The notes under the pieces: model-generated
What the model saw: the letters and a program-made list of their open reading frames with translations, nothing else
Databases searched by the model: none
Told to the model about the DNA's origin: nothing
Position numbers and translations under genes: made by a program
Shown here: one piece after another, positions 49,280-60,449 of the stretch
How positions within the stretch are numbered: the stretch's first letter is position 1
Layout: each line of letters opens with the position of its first letter
Assembly (NCBI GenBank): GCA_030562195.1
Contig: CM060202.1
Location: 28,320,317 to 28,384,316, forward strand
Source: Nipponacmea schrenckii
Lineage: Eukaryota; Mollusca; Gastropoda; Lottiidae
Length of the DNA stretch: 64,000 bases
Direction: 5' to 3'

Positions 49280-49530
49280 CATCGACAAGTCGCCGGATTT
49301 CAAGGGTGCTAAGTCGCCAAGTCGCCAACTCGCCAAGTCGGCATTTCGAAAGTCTCCAACTCGACAAGTCGCTGATGGCGGGGCGAAAACTCGAAAGTCG
49401 CCAACTGTCGCGCTATTTTGTCGTGTTGTCGAGTAGTCGACTTGTCGACTTTGAATTTCCGGCGACTTGTCGAGTTGGCGACTTTGAAATCCGGCGACTC
49501 GACGAGTTGGCGACTTTGAGACATTGAAAA
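49280..49530. repeat. CGAC/GTCG-rich foldback repeat
   Basis: A 250-bp island, GC-rich for this window, built from short words CAAGTCGCC, CAACTCG, GAGTTGGCGACTTT and their complements. CGACAAGTCGCCGGATTTCA near 49283 is mirrored as TTGAAATCCGGCGACT near 49484. The frames open on both strands follow from the repeat and are not called as genes. Confidence 0.8.
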
Positions 49531-49559
49531 AAGAGGATGGCCATACAAAACCCATGTCA

Positions 49560-51250
49560 TGGACAGGTTAAAATCTGTATTATTGAAATAAAATCTGTAT
49601 TATTGAAATAAAATCTATATATTATATCTACATAATTATATCAGCATCATCTAACTATATAAACTTACGGCAGGACTAAAAAGTTTGACTGTATTTTGCT
49701 GGAGCTTTGATTGATTAATGACTCCTGTATTGACTATAATAACTTCCGTCTACAATAAAAAGAAGAGTAACTCCGGAAGAAGATAAAATTATGTTATAGA
49801 AAAGTAACTCAGCTTCAGTTGACAAGCCCAGACCACAATATTACAATCTTGTGGGTTTTATTTTGGATAAAGTTTGTAGGAGAAGAGGTAGTGGTTTTAC
49901 ATTTTGGGTGAAGTGTCTGGAGGAGAAGAGGGATGGTTTTATTTTGGGTGAAGTCTGGAGGAGAAGAGGTAGTGGTTTTACATTTTGGGTGAAGTCTGGT
50001 GCAGAAGAGGGCTGGTTTTAGATTTTGAATGGGAATGACTGTACGTTGTTGGCATTGACCGGGAGAGGATAGGGGTGTACACTCACAGTGTAATGTGACA
50101 CTTTATAGGTTCTGATGTAGTCCCTTTTATCTAGCTACAATTTATTTGATATATTGTATTATTGTATTATTGTTTTCGCTGTAAAAGGTGATGAGAGAGT
50201 GTCCTGGATTATTAATCTAGATTAATGCTGACGGTGCATGCATGTTGGAAGTGGACAGATTGCATTGAGCTACGACAGCCAAAATAACCTACGTGTTTGG
50301 CATCCAGGGTCCAGGTCGTGGTATAAGTGAGCCTGTCAAGCCTGGACCGGTAGCTAGAACAGAGGAGGATTCGCCGCCACCCATCTCCGATAAACCTCTC
50401 TCTTAATAAAGAGTTATAAAACACAACGTGAAGTCATTTAAACATCCAGAAGTGCTTGTATGCGTGCTTACTTTTCAATTTTATCATTATCAATGCAAAT
50501 ATAGGACTCTTATCTCGAAGAATATTTCTATTGGATTCCAAATATTTAATGAATATGACACTGAGGAGGCTCAGGTCCACTAGTCCAGTATTTTTGAAAC
50601 TGTAAAGACTTTTTTAGGGTGTGTATGACCATGGTTTTTGGTCAGCTTTACTCTCCAATGTATAGCAATGTATAGTCCAATTTAACACGGTTCGTTCTTT
50701 TACAGGAAACATGTAGGCTATATAATTTCCATGGAGGATTCAAGAATAATATGTATTCGTAGTTAATCGATTTATGTTAACTTTAAATTGTGAAAAAATA
50801 TTTACTTTAAACTATATTCAGTCCAAATGGAAACAGACAAAATACAGTCAAAGAACAAACCGGAAACTCAGCATTTTTAATACAATAAAATTTTGATGTC
50901 AGGAATTCTAAGATGTTGACATGCGAACAGCGGAACTCAATAATCTACATGCTATTGTATTGGGTAACAAATAAGTAGGTAACATATTTAAAGCGATTCT
51001 ACAAGTATTCTCATAATTGTCAGCAATTGAAATCGCTGTTCGAAGATTTACTATATTAATCCCTACATATACTGAATAATGGTGAATCTCTCAAAAGAGG
51101 CAGTATCATGTGTTCTAGAAAGACTGAAAATTGTTAATGCACATTCTATAGAACCTCTGAGGCTGACACTACTCATAATCTTTGAAGACTAAATCCCTTG
51201 CTAAAGTAAATAAGCCCCACATTCTGTACTTAAAATTTCCATATTGCTAT
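49560..51250. other. Intergenic flank duplicated upstream of gene 4
   Basis: No gene seen. 49860-50040 holds about four irregular copies of GGTTTTACATTTTGGGTGAA with GGAGAAGAGG. From 50560 to 51250 it matches the flank upstream of gene 2 (37830-38400), and 49900-51060 matches 61690-62400, including GGTTCGTTCTTTT and AAACCGGAAACTCAGCAT. The 36-bp minisatellite seen at the other two copies is absent here. Confidence 0.65.
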
Positions 51251-51362
51251 GATTGGTTCGTTGAAGATATAACTCGTGTGTCTTTGATAGTTAACACTCA
51301 CAGATGAGAAGATGGTGCAGCAACTCGACAGAAGAGATCAACTTTAGCTCACAGACTCTATA
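51251..51362 (+). promoter_or_regulatory. Conserved promoter/leader of lectin gene 4
   Basis: Same order of blocks as upstream of gene 2: inverted CCAAT in GATTGGTTCGTTGAAGATAT, CAGCAACTCGACAG, and AGCTCACAGACTCTATA abutting the ATG. The TATA-like stretch of gene 2 is replaced by GATATAACTCG. Confidence 0.45.
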
Positions 51363-54300
51363 ATGAAGTTTTATATAGTGATATTAATGTTGATATTTCC
51401 TGGATCTCCTCAAGGTAAATAGAATAGACTAAGACTAAGACTAAGACTAAGACTAAGACTAAGAATAAGACTAAGAATAAGAATAAGAATAAGAATAAGA
51501 ATTAGAATTAGAATTAGAATAGAATAGAATAGAATAGAATAGAATAGAATAGAATAGAATAGAATAGAATAGAATAGAATAGAATTCAGTTCTACTATCA
51601 ACTATTTACATTTAACATTATTAATGTCGGGTGGATAAATGCAATAGTCTAGGACGCAGACTATTCCTGGTAACGACAGGTTTACGACTTTATTTCACAC
51701 AAGTAACGCATGTTGAATGTAAATCTGAAAATAAACTGCTAGAATGACACGCAAATTCGTGAAGGTCCCAATTCTTGTAATTCATTGTTAGTTAAGCTGG
51801 TATTTATTTTTATCTCCACCGAGGTACACACATATACATTCAATTTTCATAAAACCTTAGTTCTGCATGTCCGACTTGTGAATATATATTCTTTTTAAAA
51901 TAAGCGGACAGAAAAAAAATTTCCTCATGAAAGACCTACCTTCATGTGGTGACCAGCTTAGATATACCTAATTTTTTATACGTCCACATTGGATTGTGAA
52001 CGCGATAGAGAATACAGTTTTCATCAGATTTGAATGAAATTTGCTGTGATCATTTATATTGATGAGATCTCGGACAAGTTCGAAATTGGTGATATTTCGA
52101 TGAACTGTTTTTGAGTTATTGCTCTTGACCTAAGCTGGGTTTATACTTTCTACCCCGTCAAACGCCTTTTAACGCCGTAAAACGTTACGCCAGTTATCGG
52201 CGTAAAACGCCAGACTTGACCGCGCTGGGCTTAAGTGTAAACACACGCGCGTAAAAACGGCGTTTGACGGCGTAAAAAATATAAACCCAGCTTATAAGCT
52301 TGAAAGTTCAACTCAGTTGAACTCTGGACAAAGGTTACGTCGTCAAACGCCGTTATACGGCGTGTCTCGCTGGCGATCTAAGTATAAATCGATGCGCTTG
52401 GAGAACGCCGGCATCATCCGCATCAATGGGTCTATTTGATCAATCAAAAAAGTGTTTATCAAAAACAAAAAGGATTAGTTATTATAAAAGCTAAGGTGGC
52501 TGGTATACCATCAAATTTACAATATGCAATTTTCTAATATAGTAGGTAACTTTACTTTTATATTTTAATCTTGACTACCAGGGTGATAATACTTTCCACT
52601 AGGGTGAAAAGTCCCGAAATAAACATTTAATTTTTCGATGAATTTTTTTATACATGAACCAACCGTTGCTTTCACAATCCCAGATTCTTGTCATTAGGGA
52701 CTATACGTCACTACTAAATGTATCCACTCTGTTATTTCGTAACATTTGGACTAATTCAAAATGGCAGCCTCCATTGAATCATTGTGTTCTTTCACTCAAT
52801 ACAGCTTTCTATCACATATCTACGCGAAAACCAGAAAAAAATGCGACGCTTAATTTCATCCAGATCACTTCACTACATATTCGTCAAAAACTTACACGGT
52901 AAGCTATTTTTTTTTAAAATGCGGCCTTGACCTTGCAGACTCGATTATCTTACGTCTGGTCAATCCAACATTTTCCCACTATAGTTCGTTACAAAGAATC
53001 TAATTTTTAGAAGAGAAAACTCTCGACCAATCAAAATTAATGATGAGAATCTGGGATTGTGAAAGCAACGGTAGGTTCATGTGTATACCCAATCGTTGCT
53101 TTAGGAACATGACGTAGGAGACACATTTCCTGAAAGTTAGGCGGTTATTTTTCTTGAATCCTTGCAGTATTTTTCATCTTCCAACAAATTTAAAAAGTTT
53201 ATGTTAATCTTTAAATGATTTTTGCGTTAAAAAATCAAAGGCAAGACTTTTTCAGCTGAATGCTTTAAATAAACTACGAGTTGGATTTTGGTATATATTT
53301 TTCGTAAATTTGAGCAATGCCTCTTTAAAAGATCCTATTCAGCTGACGCTTCATATCAGAAGTTTGGTTCTGGACTTGATGTATGAATTTACTCACTTGA
53401 TATACGCCATCATGTTAATGGTGTAACCTACTCTATTCTTTCTGTACAATGCAATATGTTTGGCATAAGAGAAACAGTCAAGTAGAATAACATAACAGGT
53501 ATTATGTTCTAAATCTACACGTATTAGTAATAATTTCTTTATTTAGCATCAGAAGAAAGCAACAGCAAGACTTTTAATTATGCAGTACAAGAATGTAAAA
53601 ATCAAGGTTTAGAATTATTAACAATGTCCACCTATCATCAATATCTAGATGCTCAGAATTATTTTAATACCCATTCAGGGTAAGTTTTAAATAAATAATA
53701 ATAACATTTTTAATCTTCAAATTAAAAGAAATGTTTGTGGCAAGTTGTTGTTAGTCCGAGTGTTTTTTGATTCATTTACACAGTAAGTTTTGATTAAAGT
53801 TACCAGTACGATCATCTACACACAGTACTCTTCCCGAGAACAATTCTTCGCCTTGACACCTTGGCGGATTCACGCGGTTTCTGTGAGTAGAAATGGCCGT
53901 CAGATAAATGATTTTGTCTTCATCCGGGTTCCTATAAGATCTGTAATTACTCCGGAAGAGTCTGAGAACAGCAGATTGTTTAAACCGCTTGGAGCTTCTT
54001 TTGGGGCGCTTGTATTTATAGTAGTGTAAACGGTAAAAAATAAATTGTGACTAACTGGACTATAGTAATAGTATAATATATAATGGAGGACGTGATTTTT
54101 TTTTATTTCAAGGGATGATTCATGGTTGGCATTAGAAAAGAACACAACAATCGGCAACTATCAGTGGTTAAATGGACGAGTTTTAACAGAGCTGAAATGG
54201 AAATCAGGAGAACCTGTATACCATACTGGAACTGATTGTGGAGTGATGGATGTATATTATAAACGATGGTACAGTAAACCCTGTACAGACAGCAGACATT

Positions 54301-55873
54301 ATATTTGTGTTGAATCAGATGGCAGTAAGTAGTTTGAATCGAACCAAATAAAAACCCTAATGTAACAAAATTGTTAGTCCAAAACATCTGCCTCTATTCC
54401 AGCCTCTGAAGGCTGATTTCTATAGTGGCCGTTTCTAAAACTCGATACAAACTGGTTGAAATAATTTCATTAAAAATACTTGGTGTTATTTCAGGTTATT
54501 CTGTGGGAAGTGTCAGTGTTGATTTCTATACAGCAGTTCTCAACTGTCAATCTGAAGGCAGACGACTTCCGGTAGCCATTACTACTCTCGATACAAACTG
54601 GTTGAACGGTGTTATTAATAATAAACCTTTGTGAGTATGGGTATTATTTTAATACAAATCTCTTCACTAATTCAATTTACCAACATGTACAATAATGTAA
54701 TAAAACTAATTTTCTCTCTATTTATTGGTGAATGAGCTACCACATTTCAAATGTCAATTTTCGCTCCGCAAAGAAAATGATTGGTCGTTTTGTTCTGTCC
54801 CTTTGAATCTGAGTTGTATTCGCTGCTTTCACAATTATTGTTACGTTAATCGGGAACATTGACAGCATTACCATTTGAACCTCTAATAAAGCCTTTGCCA
54901 TTAATGATGTCTCCAAGCATAAGTTTTAAAGATTTTGGAAATTTTAGTTGAATGGTGCAAATTGATGTTATTAAAACCTTTGAGAATCCGTGTAAGATTC
55001 GAGGACTACTTCATGAAAGACTTTCATGATATCTCAAGACTAAATAACTATGTTTATGGTTATTACAGGTGGAACGATATCTGGCTTGGTTTGATAAGAT
55101 CTGGAACACAACCTGATGATTACTTTAAATGGGTAACAGGAGAAGATCTTACCCCACCTTACAGATGGGCTGATAGTGGCCGATACCAAACAGTTCATTA
55201 CCATCACAGTGGAGAGGATGTAGGGTTTCATAGTAGTTCAAATAACTATCAAGAAATTATTTGCATGTCAAAATCGACAGAAACTGCGGGTAAGAAGAGA
55301 GTTTATGTATTTCAATGGTTGCGAACTGACAGAATTCCCCCATTGCCCACTGATTGTCATGTGTTACATCTTGACAGAATATAATATGGAATATCAAAGA
55401 TATTAGCTTAGGCTTTTTCTGGTGCTTCTGCATATGATTACTCATTACGATCTGTTGTTTTTTTTTTGTTCATCAACCGACCTTGGTTCTTGAACGAAGG
55501 AGAATTAATTTATTTAAGTCAAAGGAATATAGCTCAAGGTCTTACGACCATTATACACTCCATGGTCCGTATCCCCACATGATTTGTTGGTAAAGGGATA
55601 TAACTCTAGCTACATTTTGTCACTTCAGTTGTGGTCCGTAGTCCAGATAAGTTTGTGTTGGTATCTAACAATTCAATACTATTGGGTTCCCCAAGAAAAG
55701 CTACAACCGTCAACTCTGTAAGAAGATTTCAGTGTGCTCTAGAGTGTTTACAAGATACTGGTTGTATACAGTATACTATTCAAGGTTATCTGTGTAGAAC
55801 ATTTGGTGAAAGTCTGGTCATCACTGACTTTAGTCGAGGACATAAGTTATGGAAGAGGAAAATTATATTGTAA
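51363..55873 (+). CDS. Secreted CTLD-CTLD-PAN protein, lectin gene 4 (complete)
   Basis: Exons 51363-51414, 53547-53679, 54113-54324, 54495-54630, 55069-55289 and 55629-55873 join with phases 1, 2, 1, 2, 1 into an open frame of 332 aa. A 17-residue signal peptide precedes CTLD1 (four Cys; GEPVY in place of an EPN triad), CTLD2 (outer Cys pair only, WLGLIR) and a PAN/apple domain (CALEC, DTGC, GYLC). It is a likely secreted recognition protein. Exon 5 could also splice in frame to the extra PAN exon at 59055, giving 372 aa. Intron 1 contains a microsatellite directly after the donor and two MITEs. Confidence 0.88.
51415..51590. repeat. Microsatellite abutting exon 1 donor of gene 4
   Basis: A 6-mer phase (ACTAAG, then AATAAG, then ATTAGA) passes into a 5-mer AGAAT/ATAGA run of about 14 copies. 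It begins within a few bases of the GTAAAT donor of exon 1. Confidence 0.95.
51972..52130 (+). repeat. Single unit of the 160-bp-period family
   Basis: Begins TTTTTTATACGTCCACATTG and contains GAGTTATTGCTCTTGACCTA, matching one unit of the array at 40083-40960. It ends where the next small MITE inserts. Confidence 0.7.
52133..52292. mobile_element. 160-bp palindromic MITE with TA flanks
   Basis: Ends AGCTGGGTTTATA and TATAAACCCAGCT are perfect inverted repeats, and the arms continue with CGTCAAACGCC on both sides. It is flanked by TA at 52131-52132 and 52293-52294. Related CG-rich words (CGTCAAACGCCGTTATACGG) continue at 52338-52370. It is non-coding; Tc1/mariner-type mobilisation is inferred from the TA flanks. 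Confidence 0.8.
52649..53087. mobile_element. 440-bp MITE in intron 1 of gene 4
   Basis: Terminal inverted repeats of about 40 bp: left TATACATGAACCAACCGTTG and CTTTCACAATCCCAGATTCT, with the reverse complement on the right ending at 53087. The 82-codon open frame inside lies across the repeat and has no protein-like features. A further partial end (AATCGTTGCTTT) follows at 53091. Confidence 0.82.
54441..54460 (+). pseudogene. Decayed duplicate of exon 4, in gene 4
   Basis: CTCGATACAAACTGGTTGAA, identical to the core of exon 4, lies 34 bases before the functional exon 4 of gene 4, in the same place as the relic in gene 3. Confidence 0.7.
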
Positions 55874-55905
55874 CGCGAAGCTTATTGCTACATAGAAACA
55901 AACTT

Positions 55906-55911
55906 ATTAAA
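55906..55911 (+). terminator. Poly(A) signal of lectin gene 4
   Basis: ATTAAA, a common variant signal, 32 bases after the stop of gene 4. Confidence 0.45.
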
Positions 55912-56085
55912 CATTAGTTAGTCATCACAATGACGACATTTATAATTTATAGAACAAGTTTCATGAGTTAAATTATTGCGGATTGCTAGTGTTGTATTTC
56001 TTTCTCGAAACTCAAAGAATAGATAGGGGGGGGGGGGGAATACTATCTCGTAGTTCCGGGAAAGCACTGGCCTAGGAGTCAGACC

Positions 56086-57230
56086 TAATTTTTATACGCC
56101 CACATATAATGTAGACGTATATTGCGGTTGGCCCTGTCCGTCCAGACGTCCGTCCGTCCGTCTACAATTGCTTGTGGCCTCAATAGAGACCACAGTTTTC
56201 ATCGGATTACAATGAAACTTGGTATGTGTCTCTGTCATCATAAAATCTCGATTCTGACTTTCTGACTTTTACTGTTGGTGAGTTATGCCCTCTTTTTTAG
56301 CGAAAATTCGTCAAATTCAGCTTGTGGACGTGATACAGGCCACAATTTTTGTCCAATCTTTTCGAAACTTGGTATATGTCTCTATCATCATATAATCTCG
56401 GTTCCTGTCGAAAACCAGCTTTCTGACTTTTACGGTTGGTGAGTTATGCCCTCTGTTTTAGCGAAACTTCGTCAAATTCAGCTTGTGGGTGCGATACAGG
56501 CCACAATTTTTTTCTGATCTTTTCGAAACTTGGTAGGTGTCTTTGTCATCATAAAATCTCGGTTCCTTTCGAAAATCAGCTTTCTGACTTTAAGGGTTGG
56601 TGAGTTATGCCCCCTTTCTTAGTGAGAATTCGTCAAATTCAGCTTGTTTATGCCCTCTTTTTTAGCGAAAATTCGTCAAATTCAGCTTGTGGACGCGATA
56701 CAGGCCACAATTTTTGTCCAATCTTTTCGAAACTTGGTATGTGTCTCATCATATAATCTCGGTTCCTGTCGAAAACCAGCTTTCTGACTTTTACGGTTGG
56801 TGAGTTATGCCCTCTTTTTTAGCGAAACTTCGTCAAATTCAGCTTGTGGGTGCGATACAGGCCACAATTTTTTTCTGATCTTTTCGAAACTTGGTAGGTG
56901 TCTTTGTCATCATAAAATCTCGGTTCCTTTCGAAAATCAGCTTTCTGACTTTTACGGTTGGTGAGTTATGCCCCCTTTTTTAGCGAAAATTCGTCAAATT
57001 CAGCTTGTGGGCTCGATACAGGCCACAATTTTTGTCCAGTCTTTTTGAAACTTGGTAGGTGTCTCTATCATCATAAAATCTCGGTTCCTTTCGAAAATCA
57101 GCTTTCTGACTTTTACGGTTGGTGAGTTATGCCCCCGTTCTTAGTGAGAATTCGTCAAATTCAGCTTGTGGGTGTGATACAGGCAACAATGTTTATCCAA
57201 ACATTTTTATATGCCCACATATAATGTGCG
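56086..57230 (+). repeat. Interspersed element with 161-bp tandem core
   Basis: Bounded on both sides by the direct repeat TTTTATAYGCCCACATATAA. It starts with a GTCCGTCCGTCCGTC tract, then six units in which GAGTTATGCCC begins at 56280, 56441, 56602, 56802, 56963 and 57124. The period is 161 except for one 200-base step that includes a partial unit. Units carry CGTCAAATTCAGCTTGTGG and CTCGGTTCCTTTCGAAAA. It is the same family as 40083-40960 and 18100-18560, better preserved. Confidence 0.88.
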
Positions 57231-58177
57231 TTGCGTTTAGACAATCTACAAGATATGGATTTCAGCGATCCGAATTTAATCGAACTTCATCCGGTTAAAA
57301 TGATTCTAAGTTGTTATATATCCTAAATAATTGGCATTATGGTTTATTTCCTCTTGTGGGCGATGTATAACATGGTATATTTTTAAAGGTGAATGGAATA
57401 GTGGTCTAAGGGTCGCAACTCTATAAATTACATTCTTTAGGGTTTAAAGTCGCGCTATGAATTTGATGTCTCTTTGTTATGCCTTGGCCAATTGTGGGAT
57501 CCTATTTTCCTACTACCTAAATTTAGATAACAGAAACAATAAATAAACAGATTAAAAAGTATTAACGGATCTGGAAATGCAATCAGAAATAAAAATACAA
57601 TTAAAATTGAAGGGTAAAGGTTAATGAATGACATATTGAAATGATTGGAGATAAATCTTGATTTGAAATAACAGCAGTTTTATTTAGAATAAAGATACAT
57701 CAAATAACTAATGCGATCCTTGTGGTCTGTAATTTCAATAGTGAATCATAAAGTTTATATATATCTCTCAGAACACGAATTAGTTTTATTCCACGTTTGT
57801 TTTCTTAAAGAAATTAATAGATTTATATGAAATTGACCGAGGACGCTTTCAAAGAATCTCTTGATTTCGAAAATTCTAATTATTGTTTAGTTTGATACGA
57901 ATTCACACACTCAATAGTTGTTTCTAAAAAGTCTGTTTTGAAGTTAAAAAAAAACACTTTATCGATACGTTCATATTTGTAAAAATGAACAATGAAAAGT
58001 TTTAAAATACCACAAGGGATATATATTCTTATGCAATGCGATTTATATACACAAAGCTTGATTCCCTGGTTCAGTGCCGTTTGGCGTACAGCTTTTTTTT
58101 TTTTTTTTTTTTTTTGGTCTTAAAACATTAATCCTATTGATAAAGGGAAATAACTCTAATCTTTACTTCCATTTTAA

Positions 58178-59042
58178 ACGGACTCGGACCACAAAAGCAT
58201 TTTATGTCAGAATTGGTAAGATAATGATAAATGGTATTGGCGGAAGGTTTTTTCTAAAAATAGTGGTTTTTGTGGGCAGTGACAGTCAAGCGGGTGTTGA
58301 TAAACTGTAGTTGTCTACTTTCATTTTGACTAATTTTCATGGTCATGCCATTTTGAATTTTTGTACAGAAACCAAGTATTGGCCATGCTTTCATGTTACA
58401 TACTGGAAAGTTTTAAACGAGATTTCTGGAAAAATTTATAAGAGGTTGAAGTTCGTGATTTAACATGGAAAGAGATGGTAAATGAATTAGCGGACCTAGT
58501 CCATATACACTTCAGCTGTGGTTTACCACGTACATAATTTATTTGTAAAGGGATATAACTCCAAATCCATTTGGACTTAGTCCGCTAATTCATTTGCCAT
58601 CTATTTCCATGTTAAATCACAAAATTCAACCTTCTAGAACTTTTTCCAGAAATCTCGTTGAAAACTTTCTTATGTGCCACATGAAAGCCAGGCCAATACT
58701 TGGTTTCTGTACAAAAATCCAATATAGCATGACCATGAAAATTTTGAACTAAACAAAATGAAAGTAAACCACTACATTTTATCAACATCCGCTTGTTCTG
58801 TCACTGCACACAAAACCACTATTTTTAGAAATAACCTTCCGCCAATTAAATTTCTCATTATCTCAGAAATTCTGAAAGAAAATGCAATTTCAGACATCAA
58901 ATTTCAAATCTAGACCAAAAATTAGTCCAAAATGGGCATGCAAACACCCCCAAAGGAAGGGAGAAAGAGGATTTCTAAAAATAGAACGGACTAAATTCGT
59001 TACAATCATTAGCATAAAATGTTTTTTAGTGGTCTGAGTCCA
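58178..59042. mobile_element. Foldback element before orphan PAN exon
   Basis: The left arm (58178-58500) and right arm (58570-59042) are inverted copies. The outer ends are GACTCGGACCAC..AAGCATTTTATG and its complement at 59005-59042. Inner landmarks are CAGAAACCAAGTATTGGCC and GAGATTTCTGGAAAAA. Only the left arm is present in copy 1 of the duplication, near 34918-35250. The right arm ends about 12 bases before the acceptor of the PAN exon. Confidence 0.8.
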
Positions 59043-59054
59043 TTTACACTTCAG

Positions 59055-59419
59055 ATGTGATCCGTAGTCCAGATAAGTTTGTGTTCGTGTCTAACAATGC
59101 AATAGTACAAGGTTACCCAAGAAAAGCTACAACAATCAACTCTTTAAGAAGATTTCAGTGTGCTGTAGAGTGTTTACAAGCTACTGGTTGTATACAGTAT
59201 ACTATTCAAGGTTATCTGTGTAAAACATTTGTTGAAAGTCTGGTCATCACCGACTATAGTCAAGGACCAACGTTAAGGCAGAGAAAATTGTATCGTCAAT
59301 TGAAATCTACAAATTCTTTACATTATATTGATCATATTGACCAGAGACTGAATCAATCATTGAACGATTTCGAACTGCACGCATACATATATGTCAGAGA
59401 AAAATATCGTAACGTGTAA
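59055..59419 (+). CDS. Extra terminal PAN/apple exon
   Basis: Follows acceptor TTTACACTTCAG and keeps phase 1. It encodes a PAN domain with four Cys (CAVEC, ATGC, GYLC), then a tail of about 40 residues, longer than in other copies, ending REKYRNV and a stop. No CTLD exons lie between it and gene 4. It could be an alternative last exon for gene 4 (in frame from exon 5), the remnant of a fifth gene, or a duplicate carried by the segmental duplication. Its frame is intact, so recent origin or use is plausible. Confidence 0.6.
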
Positions 59420-60449
59420 CATTTTTATAACCTACTAGGAGTCCAAATACATGTAAATAATTTTGTTTCTTTAGTTTATTTTTCTCATAAAAACACAAAT
59501 GCTTTGACTTTCATCTTCTCCTATACTTACTTGTGTTTTTTTGTTTTTGTTGTTATCTTGTTTTATCCTTATAATGACAAATAATTCTCACTGATACAAT
59601 AGTATTTAATACATAAATTGTAGAGCAATGTATCAAAACAGAATCTAAAATATGTTGTAACTCTTTAGACAATTGAACTACTCTCAGCCGCCTATCTGCG
59701 TATCCGACAACCTTTTTAACTGACTACACATCTATCCGACTAACTTTCTGAACAATTAGCCTACCCATGTAACCGACTACCTGGCTATCGGACTACCTAT
59801 CTAACCGACTACCTAGCTATCTGTGAAGGATACGGTCACGATGTAAGAATATTTTAAGGCCAGTCGTCAGCAGATTTCAATGTTTCAGTAGCCAGTATAT
59901 TCATATCAGGACGAATTCGGTAAATTTAGCCCCCTGCACCTGTATATCTGGGTAATTCTAAACATGTGCACTTACTTCTGTAATCTAATTAGTATCAGTG
60001 TAACACACAGGCCATAACACCATTCCACTAGGATATTGAAGTAAAGCAGACAGTGTCAAATGAAACGGCCGATATCAAAGCTGTAGAATGCAACGGATTA
60101 TTCCTAAAGCTTAACGAACATTTAAGATAAACAATCGTAAAAAAACATGTTTCGATCATTTTGTTCACCGAAAATAATTGTTAACTGAATCACTTTTTCG
60201 GCGGATTCGTTATTGATCTCCACTTTATCAATTACTACCAAAATATTTTCATTAAATTCATTGCAGGTTTTTTTGTTTTTCTAGAAGGATATGTCTCAAT
60301 TGTCTTGTACTATCAGTATCTGGCATTACCACTTCAGAATAACTATCCACTGCAAAAAAGCGTGCGTGTTGTGAAAATCTTTAAGGGACATTATTTTGCC
60401 AAAACTAAATTACTTTCTTATTTCTGTAATTGATCCGAATTGTAACGAC

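Noticed and set aside
52654..52902. 82-codon open frame
   Set aside because: It starts inside the terminal inverted repeat of a MITE and follows the element, with no protein-like pattern.
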